64,000 bases of DNA from Cranoglanis bouderius (taxonomy: Eukaryota; Chordata; Actinopteri; Siluriformes; Cranoglanididae): NCBI GenBank assembly GCA_023630585.1, contig CM042565.1:8501013-8565012 (forward strand). Direction: 5' to 3'. A program made the position numbers and the translations under genes. Numbering within the stretch: position 1 is the first letter of the stretch; each line of letters begins with the position of its first letter. Of the stretch, positions 49,063 to 60,268 are shown piece after piece. The notes beneath the pieces are model-generated. The model searched no databases and was not told the DNA's origin. It was given only the letters and a program-made list of their open reading frames with translations.

Positions 49063-50724
49063 CTAAAAAAAAATGAGGGAAGATGGATCAGAGAAGACTA
49101 TCGAACAACTTCGCATAATTTCAGATGACTAGGATATAATTTCTTTTATGTCATAAACTTGGAGAAAATGATGAAAGAAATCCCGTTTGAAAGGGCTTTC
49201 CTCCTTTGGCCATCACAGTGCTGTCGATATACATACAGCCTTTGATGACACCAGTAAACAATGTTTGCATCTTGGAGAAATACATCCATCACAATTACAC
49301 TAGACGTTGATGAGGTAAATGACCCATTTCATTTCAGCATCACTCAGGAAACATCTGTGATTGTCAGGGGACCAATTTAGGCTACCGCTAGACCTGTTCC
49401 ATCCATCTCAGTCTCCTGTGCCCACTTAATAGTCTCAGCTGAGATCCCAGTGAACCAAGTGGATGCTCAATCTGTGCCAAATAAACCTATTGCTCGCTCT
49501 ATATAACACAGACACATACAGAGCTACATAAAATGACTATCATTAACAGTTAAGTTACAATAATCACCAATTAAACATCAGTTTCTAGTGTAATACAATC
49601 AGCCAGAATCAGATACAGACACAAGAGCCTGATATTAATGGACATAGTAATGAACATAATCACAAGCTCTACTGACACTGCATGAAAACACTCTCCAGCA
49701 CACTCTATAATGCATGTGTGTTTACACTCTAATCCAGGACCCAAAATCACAAGCTTGCTGTGTGTAAACTTCACAACAGTGGTCATGCAAAAGCACAGCA
49801 TCATTATGATCATGATTAGAAATCAGAGCCAAGAGGAAATCTCTCAGACATACAAAACATGCACAAGTCACTGTATTCTAGGACCAGAAACTCGACGTGC
49901 ACGTGGGATGCAGGCAATGACGTAACGCAAGGTGTCAGTTGTTCTTAATGCTCTAAACTCCTTCTCCCTTTGTTTAAGGTAGTCTGCCTCAAGCAGCAAA
50001 AAATATACTTTGTTATACATATAACTGGGCACAAACAGGGTCACTTAAAATGAGGGCAGCGGAAAGTTTATTTTCAGGAAAAATGGCATGCAGTGTCAAC
50101 ATTTAAGTTTATTCTTAGGATGAATTACATGCAGGGTCATTGTTTCACTTCTAGATTTTCAACCAAGCTGTTAATAACTGTTGCTGTTTAAGAGATAATA
50201 AGCTGTAGATTTGGCACAACTCATATTTAGTAGCACCCTAAAATTCTTCTGCTGTCTGTTACTTTCTTATGAGGCAGAAACCATTTAGAAACCTTGAACT
50301 GTTAACTGTCCAAAATACACTTAACCCTACTCTAGTGAGTATATACACGACACAGCAAACAAACTACAGCAACCTAGAGCAAAGTGTTGTAATGGCTTTG
50401 TCCTATTTACATACCATCTTAAGTTGAACTGTAACAATAGTGAAAAGTAACGAGATGTCATTAGTTGCATACAGATACAAAAATCTGTTATACAAAGTTA
50501 CTGAACAGCGCCATTATTTTCTGTCAACAGTTGAATGAACTGGCAAAGTAACTAAAGTAGGCAAAACTTTCTCCTTATTGTATCTAAAACTCGCAATGTA
50601 ACATATGGACCTAAATAACAGACAACATAGTAGTTACACTATGCAGCCCCTGTACCGTTACAGCAGCTGGGAAACATCCTAAAATAAACTCCGCAAAGTA
50701 ACAAGCAAGTTTCACTTACTCCAT
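48876..50724 (-). promoter_or_regulatory. uORF2 of atf5: 63 codons, split by an intron, overlapping the CDS
   Basis: The ATG is at 50724-50722 in exon 1, five bases before the donor. After splicing (50724-50720 joined to 49062-48876) the frame runs 63 codons (MEFHNAYPALFSV...) to TAA at 48878-48876. It overlaps the atf5 coding start by 83 bases in another frame. Mouse ATF5 has a 59-codon overlapping uORF2. This is the inhibitory element bypassed when eIF2 is phosphorylated. The initiation context (A at -3, G at +4) is strong. Confidence 0.85.
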
Positions 50725-50900
50725 TATGTTTTTGAGTTTGGGGTGCGTTGCTACAGCAAAGCACGGCGCTTGGAGAGGAGTCGATGCGGTTGCTGAATTA
50801 AAAAGCCATGTCTCCTTCGGAGTGGCCAGGACAGAAGTGGAGCTGCTCTCGCTTTGTTGTGATGGAGTTGATGACTGAGAATAAGCTTAATTGAGTGAAA
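50720..50900 (-). other. atf5: atf5 leader exon 1
   Basis: The donor GGA|gtaagt ends the exon at 50720. The intron 49063-50719 joins to the acceptor at 49063-49064. The 5' limit is not visible; no ATG occurs between 50810 and 50900 on the minus strand, so a start site in that range would make uORF1 the first AUG. Confidence 0.6.
50798..50809 (-). promoter_or_regulatory. uORF1 of atf5: three codons (Met-Ala-Phe)
   Basis: ATGGCTTTTTAA encodes three residues. Its context has G at -3 and G at +4, so it should be recognised well. A three-codon uORF1 is the known positive element in ATF4 and ATF5 leaders: ribosomes terminate there and resume scanning. No other ATG occurs between it and uORF2, about 73 bases on. 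Confidence 0.82.
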
Positions 50901-50935
50901 GCATCATCATCAGGTCATCCACACCTAGCAACCGG

Positions 50936-50943
50936 CTGCGTCA
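50936..50943 (-). promoter_or_regulatory. CRE/ATF-like site near the atf5 leader
   Basis: The plus strand ctgcgtcat reads ATGACGCAG on the minus strand, close to the ATF/CREB half-composite TGACGCAA. It lies about 130 bases upstream of uORF1. Confidence 0.35.
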
Positions 50944-51309
50944 TGCGCTCATGTGCCGGTCCTGGAGATCCCTCCGCCCCGACTGCACATCCTTCGTAGA
51001 CTTTCCGCCATAGTAAACAACGCCTACATCACATGGGCTTAAATATCCAGACATGCCCTATAAGTGTAAAAATACTTAAACAGTCTTATATGTGCTCTAG
51101 TACACGTTAAAACATCGTAGTCTGTTCAGACGGTGCATAATATCTAGGCATACATGTAGAATCTGTTATATAGTTCTTACATGGATTTTCAACCAGAGGC
51201 AAACTAGACGTCACCACGATGTATGGATTCAACGGGACTATTTAATTTGCTACGTCGAGGAAGAACACTTTTTGCTACCCAGGAGATACAAGGCTATTGT
51301 TGCAGCTTA

Positions 51310-51410
51310 GTTGCATCAGCGCTGCAAGCTGTGCGCAGATTGGCTGGGGCTGCTAAAACTGCCGCGCTCCCATTGGCTGAAATCCTGCTCTGCGCTTATC
51401 TGATTGGCTG
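51310..51410 (-). promoter_or_regulatory. CARE-like motif and three phased CCAAT boxes upstream of atf5
   Basis: attggctg occurs at 51339-51346, 51372-51379 and 51403-51410. On the minus strand these are three identical CAGCCAAT boxes 31-33 bases apart, about three helical turns, a spacing typical of NF-Y arrays. Immediately downstream on that strand TGATGCAAC (51310-51318) fits the C/EBP-ATF response element TGATGNAAN. The cluster is some 400-500 bases upstream of the inferred atf5 leader exon, or it could serve an unknown plus-strand transcript. Confidence 0.6.
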
Positions 51411-53840
51411 GTTCGAGTGGGACGTTTCATCCAACTGGTTTTTACCTCAGCGCTCTCCGTGCACATGTTCCACGTAAACATCCCGAGAGTAAACCAGCGA
51501 AGAAGTTTTATACTCCTTTCGCACAACTTTTTCAGCGCGTGATAAGAACTCGGTTTTATTGTTTCTCTTTGATTTCATTTTTCCTGCAGTTTATTTTCAT
51601 TCTTATGACACTGTTCTTATAGCAGTACTCCTGTTTAATGTGTAATGAAGGCATGATTCTTGGGTGATTAGTGTTGTGTATGTTTGTATAGGTTATATAT
51701 TAACCAGTGCATGTAGTTTACCTTTGCTCGATGACAAGAAGGAGCATGGTTTATAGGTCGTTTAATAAATAAAGGTACTTATCAGGTGGGGAAATCCGTG
51801 CCAATCCATTTTTTTTGTTTTAAGATGCTTTGGTGCGGTCTGGTGCTCTGGCCATTCAGCACAATCTGTTTGCCTGCTTGCACTCATCTAGAATGATCTT
51901 TTCATGCTGCTGATCTGATAATGTCTACTTCGAAAATATTTCTACATGAAATAATGAGCCAAAATTATATATTTTGTTGTTGTTTTTTTCCCGGAGTGCA
52001 TCCTAACAGGTGGAATCACATCACTTCTCCGGACAGACAAATGTCATCCGTATCCCCGAAATAATCTCGTGAAATATAAACAATATCGTAAGATAGGACT
52101 GTGGACAAACAGCGTTTCGTAGGCGATGCATTCTGCGCACGCGTTTTTTTTTTTTTTTTTTTTTTTGTTTGTTTGTTTGTTTTTTTAACAGCATGCTTTA
52201 CTATAAATGCGTACTATCAAAATAATAAACTATATTGTTTCCTGCCTCGACTTTGAAACGTTGCAATTGAACGTGTTTGTAATTTACACCGAGTGTAGTA
52301 GGCTATAGAATTGGCACTAGTTACATGTTTGTGTCAGTTTTGCTTCAGAATGTCTCACTGAATGGCCCCTGGCTGTGCCTTTGGGGTCGTCGGGTCAAAT
52401 CAAGTCTGCATCCTATTAAACGTTTTAATCGCGCTTAATAACAAAGAATCAGTCTTTGTTTTCCCAGCCTCAGCAAATCCTAAAGCTGATTGAAGGAGCT
52501 ACGTCTTCCTGTTGCTATAGCAATAGCGAACACTGCCCCCTATTTTAGACCTGTTTTCTGGTTGCTGTTGCCATGGGATTTGCGATGGGATTTGCTCCCT
52601 CTCCCGGCCCGTGTTTCTAACAGCTTTGCCTCTCAACTTGGAGAACTGTCACTCCCTGAAAAAATGTCTTGTTTTCCCCCCACATTCACAGCTGCAACAA
52701 GTAGACTTTGATAAGTTTAAGCTGCCTTTATCTACAATAAATATTATTCTTTACATATTGTTTAAGATACCTGTAATATAAGTTATATCAGACTAGTCAA
52801 CATGCCTAAGAACGTTTTTTTTTTTTTTTTTTTTTTGATTGGAAATTCAGTGCTACAAGTCTAAAGCTAAAATGAGCCGATCAGCTGAATCAGGTGTGTT
52901 AGAGCAGGGAAAACACAAAAATGTACAGGGGGTACTATAGGACCATGTTTGGGAACCTGTGGCCTGTATAATACATCATCACATAGTTATTTTTGCCTCA
53001 TTAACTTATCTCATGAACTTGTCACCAGAAATGTCTTCATCCAATACAAGTAGTGATTATATATATATATATAACTAATTAACAAGTCCTAACAGATGTT
53101 ACAACTTAATTTGAAAATCCAAAATTTTTGGATCTCGGTCTCTCATCAACATACAGGGTTCCAACAAAGAGCATCAAACAATTAATGATCACAAAAAGTC
53201 TCTTACCTACAACTATTTTGTCTCCGTAAAACTTTCTAAGACTTGCGACAGATTTTATTTTATGTATTACCTCAATTACACGTATTTCCCATATTTCCCA
53301 TTTCCCATAAGCAATAATCTGATTGGTGATGTTGTGGGGCATATACTATGGTGTGTACATGTGTTTTGTGTGCACCAGTGTATACAAATTATATTCTGCA
53401 CAGCAATCAAAAGCTAAAACACATAACACACCACAGACTCCCACCATTCGTCCCGGAGTACCCCCTGCCCTACATTTTATGTTTTCTCTGCTCAAGTCAT
53501 GAAGTGTTGTTAATGAACTGGACTGACTTTCCCAAAAGCATTGCAAAGTTAAGATCATCTTAACTGGTAGAAAAAATGCTCAATGTGATGCTCACTCTAT
53601 CATTTAATGATGATCCTTGTGTTGTGATGCTTTTGGGAAACTTGGCCCTGATTAGTTGAATCGGGTGCGTTAAGGAAAACACTACAATATGCAGGATAGG
53701 GGGTAGTCCAGGACCACGGTAGGGAACCTGTCTAGCCTACTAAACAATATTTGAGAATAAATTGTGATGCATAAAATGAAGATCTGTTACAGGACTGTCC
53801 TATGAACTATGGGGTGTCTGGCCACCCTATACTCTCAGAA
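51411..53840. other. Intergenic stretch with a candidate X-box and CTCF-like core
   Basis: No gene is recognised. gttgctatagcaat at 52511-52524 is an imperfect palindrome close to an RFX X-box, with a further gttgccatgg near 52567. actgccccta-type sequence actgccccctatt at 52532 reads TAGGGGGCAGT on the minus strand, a CTCF-like core. T-rich tracts lie at 52145-52170 and 52817-52837. The open frame 52490-52711 has no known motif. Confidence 0.4.
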
Positions 53841-54125
53841 ATTCATTCATTCAGTAACCTGCAACCGCTTTATCTTTGTCAGGGTTGGGCAATACAATCC
53901 TGTGCAGGACAACTCACCCCGGATGAGATGGCAGTACATCACAGGGCACCATGCATGTATGCACTGACACACTCGCTCACACCTCAGGGCAATTTAACAT
54001 AGCCAATCCACCAGCATGTTTTCGACAGTAGGAGGAAACTGGAGAACACTGAGGACACCCATGCAATCACAAGGAGAACTTGTGTAACTCAGCACAGACA
54101 GTAACCCAAGCTCAGGATTGAACAA
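53841..54125 (+). repeat. Interspersed repeat of the 12141 family, copy 3
   Basis: It has a (attc)n head, gtaacctgcaaccgctttat, ctttgtcagggtt, then ccccggatgagatggcagta, cacagggcaccatgcatg, and a longer 3' part (agtaggaggaaactggagaa) not kept in the other copies. Confidence 0.7.
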
Positions 54126-54128
54126 GGC

Positions 54129-54720
54129 ACCCTCAGAAATAAATGTACCAGACTGTACTTTTCCTTGTCGCTGGGGTGGTACCATATAGGATGCATTTTT
54201 TGTTCCTTTAGTAAGTATGTTTTATCTGGGAAGGTGCATGTGGTGTACCTTTAAATGGCTTTTATAATAAAGGTATAAATATACATCAGTGGTCCTTAAA
54301 GTCTAATTATGTACCTTAGATTACTTTTAATTAAATTAAATTCAATTCAGTTTTATTTGTATAGCACTTTTGGACATTGTCCCAAAGCAGCTTTACAGAA
54401 ATATATAAATTCAAAACTGTTTGGGCAATTGTAGTCTTAGCCATCATAGCATAACTGTTCATATGAATTGAGGTCCAAAGCCATCCTCAGTAATCTCAAT
54501 GATCTTTAGGCTGCACCGTGTGGGACCATCCTCAGAAGCATGTGACTTCAAATTGATGAGAACTCCAACCAGAAGTAGGGCATCAGGATGGATCAGGCAG
54601 GTCCGGAGAGCAGAAGGGGTGTTTTAAAGATATAAAAACACATAATAAAGGTTCAAAAGATGCACCCTTGATGGTACCACCAAAGCGACAAGAAAACCTA
54701 CAGTTATTTCTAAGAGTGTA
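54129..54720. repeat. MITE-like element, copy C, with a nested SINE-like insert
   Basis: Outer inverted ends are caccctcagaaataaatgta and its inverse ttatttctaagagtgta, with ccttgtcgctggggtggtac on the left matching gtaccaccaaagcgacaag on the right. Inside, about 54330-54625, is an unrelated insert. Confidence 0.75.
54330..54625 (+). repeat. SINE-like repeat nested in the MITE
   Basis: It begins with (aatta)n-like sequence and ttttatttgtatagcacttt, then tcccaaagcagctttacaga and a ggctgcaccgtgtgggacca block. I recognise this as a common otophysan fish dispersed repeat. No internal RNA polymerase III promoter was confirmed by eye. Confidence 0.6.
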
Positions 54721-55388
54721 AGCAAAGGCCTCCTGCTAAATACCATAATGGAGTTATAAAAGCATGTTTAACATTTTTTGACATTGGAAGCAGACAGTCT
54801 TTCAGACTCGATGAGAAAGTGCTTCTGTTTACACCTGATTGCTGGTGGCAGGATGTGCATGCTCTCTCTCCATCGCACCGTTTCCAAGATCAAAGAGGCG
54901 CGCTTCTGAAGATACTGTGATACAGTAATTCCTCTCCTCCTCTAAGTTGCTTCTTTGGCCTCGGAGATGTAAAAAAGAAAAGCCAGACCTGATGCAATCT
55001 TCGCGAGTGCGATCGTAACGTGGTCGGGAGTGAGATAATAATGGTTGTTGAAGTGCGGGGATCTTCTCCCAGGAAAGCGCTGACTCTCCCATCTCGCCGT
55101 GCGTTAATTGGTCCGCCGGGGCGCCCTGTTTGCGCAAAGCGTGAGAGAAAGTCAGCAATGCACACATGGGTACCTCAGTCACTGACGGCTCTAAAGTTCA
55201 TGCTGTGGATGCATCAGTCATTGTACATTGAGTTTTTTTTTTTTTGTTTTTTTTTTCACTTACAATCTCGTGAAACAATAGCTGATGCTGCACATGTATC
55301 CATGGTTGTACAGCACCCGTAGGCCTGCTACACTTCACAGCTGATTAATTAGACAGTGTGAATTAAACGCGCCCTTTAGATCTTGGGA

Positions 55389-55419
<31 letters not shown>

Positions 55420-57598
55420 GAAGCCCAGCTGCCCAAATGCATCACTTACACTTATTACGCACATGGGCTTTGGGATTCAGGTTCATGCACACGATTAATG
55501 TGAACACAATTCCGTTTCTCCAAAAGAGTCCTCTGGCATATATAGCTATAGGAGTGATAAACAGTCCAACTGAAAGGTTAAACATTGCCAAGAGCCCAAC
55601 TGGAGCTCTTTATGTAGGGTTTGTTTGTTTGTTTTTTGCTCTGGCCAATCAGAAGTGGCCTCTCCGCCCGCGCAACGCGGAAGTGCAGACGGGGTGAGGG
55701 AGCGCGCGCAGTACGCTAACTTCATATATGGCACATGTTAGTAGCGGTTACATCACAATTTCATCACCGTATCCCTCGGAATTCATTGTTGTCTGTGCGC
55801 CCCCCCCTCACTCCCCACTCCCCACTCCCTTGCACATGCGATCAAAACATCTGAAGTTTGAGAAAATGACTTGATGGCCTACTGTATCAAATGGCTAGCC
55901 ATAACGATGTGTTTAAAACCAACAGAAAAAAGGCTGACAGAAATATCTGCGTTATTTCTTTCCTATCATCATCTTATTCACTCAGCTAGTGTTTCTGGGG
56001 AATTTCCACAAAATAGACAAAGCAACGTATCTATCTGCTCGCGTTTGTCCACATAAAGCAGGAACAGCTCGCATAACTCTAATTAGCCTGTTTAAACATT
56101 AAAGCTTGTGATAATGGCCAATTAACTAATAAGCCGTCTGTTGCATGGAAAGCAGGCGGGACTAGTTTGCATGCAGACATTTCGCTGATTTAACACACTG
56201 TTCCTGAGAGAAAGCATTAAAACTTGTTTGGGAATGATCCCATTAGTCTTACATTATAATGTTACACAAGGCAGAGAGGAGGAGAGTAAAGGACAAGCTT
56301 ATTAAATGGGTAAGTTTATATGTCTTACACCTGCACTGGTGTTTGGGTATACAATTATTAATGTAATAGCTTGTACTAAACCATATGGGTGAGCATGTCT
56401 GTCTTTCTGTCTGCTGTTTGGACATATAATACCTGCTGTGCTTGCTGTATTAGACTATGCTTATGTGTGTTTGCCTACCTTTCTGTCTGCCAGGTGTTTG
56501 ACTGCATATACATGTACAAAGCAAAACTCCAATAGGAGTGACAGTTACTTAAAGACATCAAAGTTGGGCAGATTGTCTCCCATGTGGCCACCAGTGTCAA
56601 GTTGATCTTCAGCAGCTCAGCAACTGTCATGTCAATTCCATCGTGAGATTTCGAGGTGTTCCCCTGCGGCTGGGACGTGACTCACTGGATAGACCTGTGT
56701 CACATAATTATCCAGACTAATTCAAAAACTCTTTTGCAGTCATTTTTACTTGGGGCATTATAGTAAATAGAAGAAGTTCTAAAAAATATTTGGACATTGA
56801 AACCAAAAAGTATCAAATTACATTTCTGGAGTAATTAAATAATCTAATCATCTGTTTTAAATCTAATACAATTAATCATTGAGAAATAACACTGTCAACT
56901 GAGAGGATTCGCTCATTTGGAATGTCTTCCTAGTATTTGTTTGGCTCTAGTGCTCGTATTCTGATTCTAGTTGCAGATTATGCACAAGAGGAGTCTTAAT
57001 TGTAGCCTTTTGCTTTTGGAGCCTTTTTTTAGTTTCTCAAGATCTAAAATTGTCGTATGTCAGCCTGGGAAGCAGCCAAAATTTAGGAATGCCAAGAATA
57101 ACTATGAGATGTTATTGAAAAGTAGAAAGCCTCAGTGAGATCAGCAAAGGGATAGACGAAGATGGAATACTAGAAAATATATCTCTTTTTGACATCAGAC
57201 AGATTTGGCAGACTGTAGGTAGACATGCATTACAAGAGGAAAACTATCAGGGAATCAAGGACTAGGCTTCGGTTTGTTCAACCGTGTAAAGGATCAAAGT
57301 CAAAGTGTGAGGCAACTAGTATTACAGTGATGGAAAACAGAGTGTGTAGGGAAAAATTCAAAGTTCAAAAAGTTCACCACTCTAAATGAACATTATGATA
57401 TGATGAGTTTAACTAGCTTTATGTATGTATCAGCAAGATGAACTCTTTAAAAGTCCTATGGTACAGTTAAAAAAAAAAAAAAAAAAAAAACACTCCCTGG
57501 CAGTTAATTTACAGAGTGCTCACTTCACATGCAAAAAAAAAAAAAACCCAACAACAACAAAAAGCAAAGCCCAATACAGTATATAGTAAATGATATGC
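54721..57598. other. Intergenic stretch with a CpG-rich patch
   Basis: CpG dinucleotides concentrate at about 55010-55150 and 55655-55715 (for example ccgcccgcgcaacgcgg and agcgcgcgc), with ggccaatcag at 55642. This could be a promoter or enhancer, but no gene was found. A (TC)n tract spans 55388-55411. The sequence around 56100-56260 is non-repetitive and could be a conserved element. Nothing is coding. Confidence 0.4.
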
Positions 57599-57599
57599 T

Positions 57600-57880
57600 T
57601 AAACATGGACTTCTCCACAAATGTTTGCCTGTCCAAACACATGGGTGCCCAAGATAATCATAAATCTATAATCTGCAGCAGTTATAAATGGGCTAGCAGG
57701 GCTAAGCCCCCTGCCTTTAAAGATAAAAAATAAATAAATAAATAAATAAAAATAAACCAACATATATTGATTCATTTTTGATGTCCACATCAGATTATTT
57801 GCTGGTAACAAATGTCTTAAAATGGATTATATTGGATTTATGTGAAACCAAGTGCACCAACACAGAATAGTATGAAAAGG
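57600..57880 (-). repeat. Inverted copy of the 3485-3700 repeat
   Basis: In reverse complement it shows ggcttagccctgctagccca, atttgttaccagcaaataat and gtgcacttggtttcac in the same order as the other copy. An (ataa)n run at 57727-57755 interrupts it. Confidence 0.65.
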
Positions 57881-58500
57881 TGACACTGGGGCTGATTTTT
57901 TTCTGGCCCAGACTGTGGATCCATGCAGACTATCGGTGAAAGCTGTGTCCAGTGATTACATTGAGTGAGAGATTTAATCTCCATTTGGGCTGATATTTTT
58001 AATCCATTTTGTTGATACATCCGTAACACGTCACCAGTTAGTGATTGAGACTGTGCATGTGCAGTTGCAGGTGTAATGAACACATATTAGGTGTATTATT
58101 TAATCTGTCGTCCCTTTTTCCTCTCAGTATGCCTCTGAAGGAGAAACTAAAAGTAGATAGACTAAGCACACATTATCCAATCAAAGTTCAAATTACACAG
58201 ATTGCAGAACCATATGATTTTTTTTGTGTGTTTGTTTGTTTGAATGAAAGTATTACATCTTTTATGTTTACCATGTTTTATATTCAGAGGAAACATGGTA
58301 TGAATGGACAAGAATCACGTGTGTGTGTGTGTGTGTTTGTGCGTGTGCGTAATATGCAATAGTTTGCCCAGCACCATTCTTATGGCATCGATGAGACCTT
58401 GTGATATTATACATTGCTCAACCCTAATAGTTTCATTGTTGAGCTATAGATAGATGTTAGGTTTAGCCCTGTCTAATAATCAGCCCTCACTGACCTGTAG

Positions 58501-58503
<3 letters not shown>

Positions 58504-58545
<42 letters not shown>
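58504..58545. repeat. (TA)n tract at the transposon border
   Basis: About 20 TA units directly precede the left end of the next Tc1 element, which targets TA. Confidence 0.9.
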
Positions 58546-58548
<3 letters not shown>

Positions 58549-59672
58549 TGAGCCTACTGTGCAAAAGTTTTAGGCAGGTGTGAAAAAATGCTGTAAAGTA
58601 AGAATGCTTTATATTTATCATTTAACAAAATGCAAAGTGAGTGAACAGAAGAAAAATCTACATCGAATCAATATTTGGTGTGACCCTTTGCCTTCAAAAC
58701 AGCATCAATTCATCAATTCTTCTAGGTACACTTGCACAAAGTTTTTGAAGGAACTCGGCAGGTAGGTTGGTCCAAACATCTTGGATAACTAACCACAGTT
58801 CTTCTGTGGATTTAGGCTATCTCAGTTGCTTCTCTCTCTTCATGTAATCCCAGACAGACTCGATGATGTTGAGATCAGGGCTTTGTGGGGGCCATACCAT
58901 CACTTCCAGGACTCCTTGTTCTTCTTTACTCTGACGATAGATCTTAATGACTTTCGCTGTATGTTTGGGGTCGTTGTCAAGCTGCAGAATAAATTTGCGG
59001 CCAATCAGATGCCTCCCTGATGGTACTGCATGATGGATAAGTATATGTCTGTGCTTCTCATTAAGGAGACCATTCATTCTGACCAAATCCCCAAGTCCAT
59101 GTGCAGAAATGCAGCCCCAACCTTGCAAGGAACCTCCACCATGCTTCACTCATTCATGTACCGTGTACCGAAGTAAGCCTGATGTGTCTTTCATCTGCTG
59201 CAATAAGTTTCCTTGGCCGACCACTGCGTCTACGGTCCTCAACGTTGCCCGTTTCTTTGTGCTTCTTCAAAAGAGCTTGGAACGCACATCTGGAAACCCC
59301 TGTCTGCCTTGAAATTTCTGCCTGGGAGAGACCTTGCTTATGTAGTATAACCACCTTCTGTCTTGTTGCTGTGCTCAGGCTTGCTATGATGTATGACTTT
59401 TGACAGTAAACTATCTTCAGCAACCTCACCTTGTTAGCTGAGTTTGGCTGTTCCTCACCCAGTTTTATTCCTCCTACACAGCTGTTTCTGTTTCAGTGAA
59501 TGATTATGTTTCAACCTACACATTGAATTGATGATCATTAGCACCTGTTTTGTATAATTGTTTAATCATAAACCTGACTATATGCCTACAAAATCCCTGA
59601 CTTTGTGCAAGTGTACCTAGATGAATTGATGCTGTTTTGAAGGCAACGGGTGGTCACAAAATCAGGCCACTG
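58546..59672 (-). mobile_element. Tc1-like element with broken transposase (GRPRK type)
   Basis: Ends cagtgagcctactgtg and an inverse finishing caggccactg lie next to TA. On the minus strand the N-terminal part (59154-59429) shows paired helix-turn-helix sequence (LSQAEISRQTGVSRCAFQALLKK) and the GRPRK hook. The catalytic part (58817-59149) shows LDNDPKHTA (second D) and PPQSPDLNIIESVWD (final E). The segment with the first aspartate is missing at the junction near 59150 and the frame changes, so the copy is inactive. Inverted sequences caattcatc-taggtacact lie near 58705-58735 and 59605-59640. Confidence 0.85.
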
Positions 59673-59812
59673 TACTGAAGTTATTAATGATACCTTTATA
59701 GTATTAAGGTTAGAATGGCACCTCCATGCCGATATATCAACACACTATAGTGAGTTAGTGGGCAAAAGTGAGGTGGACATTTCCTCTCCAATTGTAATGA
59801 ATTCATGAGTAT

Positions 59813-59821
59813 GAGAGAGAA

Positions 59822-59888
<67 letters not shown>
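59813..59888. repeat. (GA)n microsatellite
   Basis: About 35 GA units with a few AAAG interruptions, a purine-only strand that can form triplex DNA. Confidence 0.9.
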
Positions 59889-59891
<3 letters not shown>

Positions 59892-60000
59892 TTTGTTGTT
59901 ATTTGTGTCTTAGTAAAGATGAGCAGCTCTGATAGTGGGCTACAAACTTCACAACCAGATGACACTGTAACAGTGACAATTGCTTTCGTTTCTGATACCT

Positions 60001-60268
60001 GCTGAAAAAAACTATAGAAACCCTAATAGAATTTGTAATGGTTTTAATGGAAATTGTATTGATTTTAATGGAAACTGTAATGATCCCTGTGGGTCTCTAC
60101 TGGTAATTTTATTACTTTATTACTGGTCTTCTATTGGTGGCATGTTATATCTAATGGATCCCATTAAGGGCCAATAATGGTAATGGTTTTAATGGTTAGT
60201 AATGGTATTTGTTGTGAAAACCATTAGAATTTCTGTGATGGTTTCTGTTGTTGCTGTTTTTTTTCAGC
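60001..60268. repeat. Palindromic MITE-like repeat built of TAATGG units
   Basis: A perfect 10-base inverted terminus (gctgaaaaaa at 60001 and ttttttcagc at 60259) is followed inward by matching gaaacc / ggtttc and ctaatagaattt / attagaattt. The interior repeats gtaatggttttaatgg-like units. It is non-coding. Confidence 0.7.

Noticed and set aside
51223..51477. 84-codon plus-strand frame next to the CCAAT array
   Set aside because: It lies across promoter-like sequence, and its hydrophobic stretches come from translating the CCAAT boxes and CpG-rich DNA. No homologue comes to mind.
54829..55182. Minus-strand frame of 117 codons in the CpG-rich patch
   Set aside because: Overlapping frames in several phases with no motif; explained by the locally GC-rich composition.
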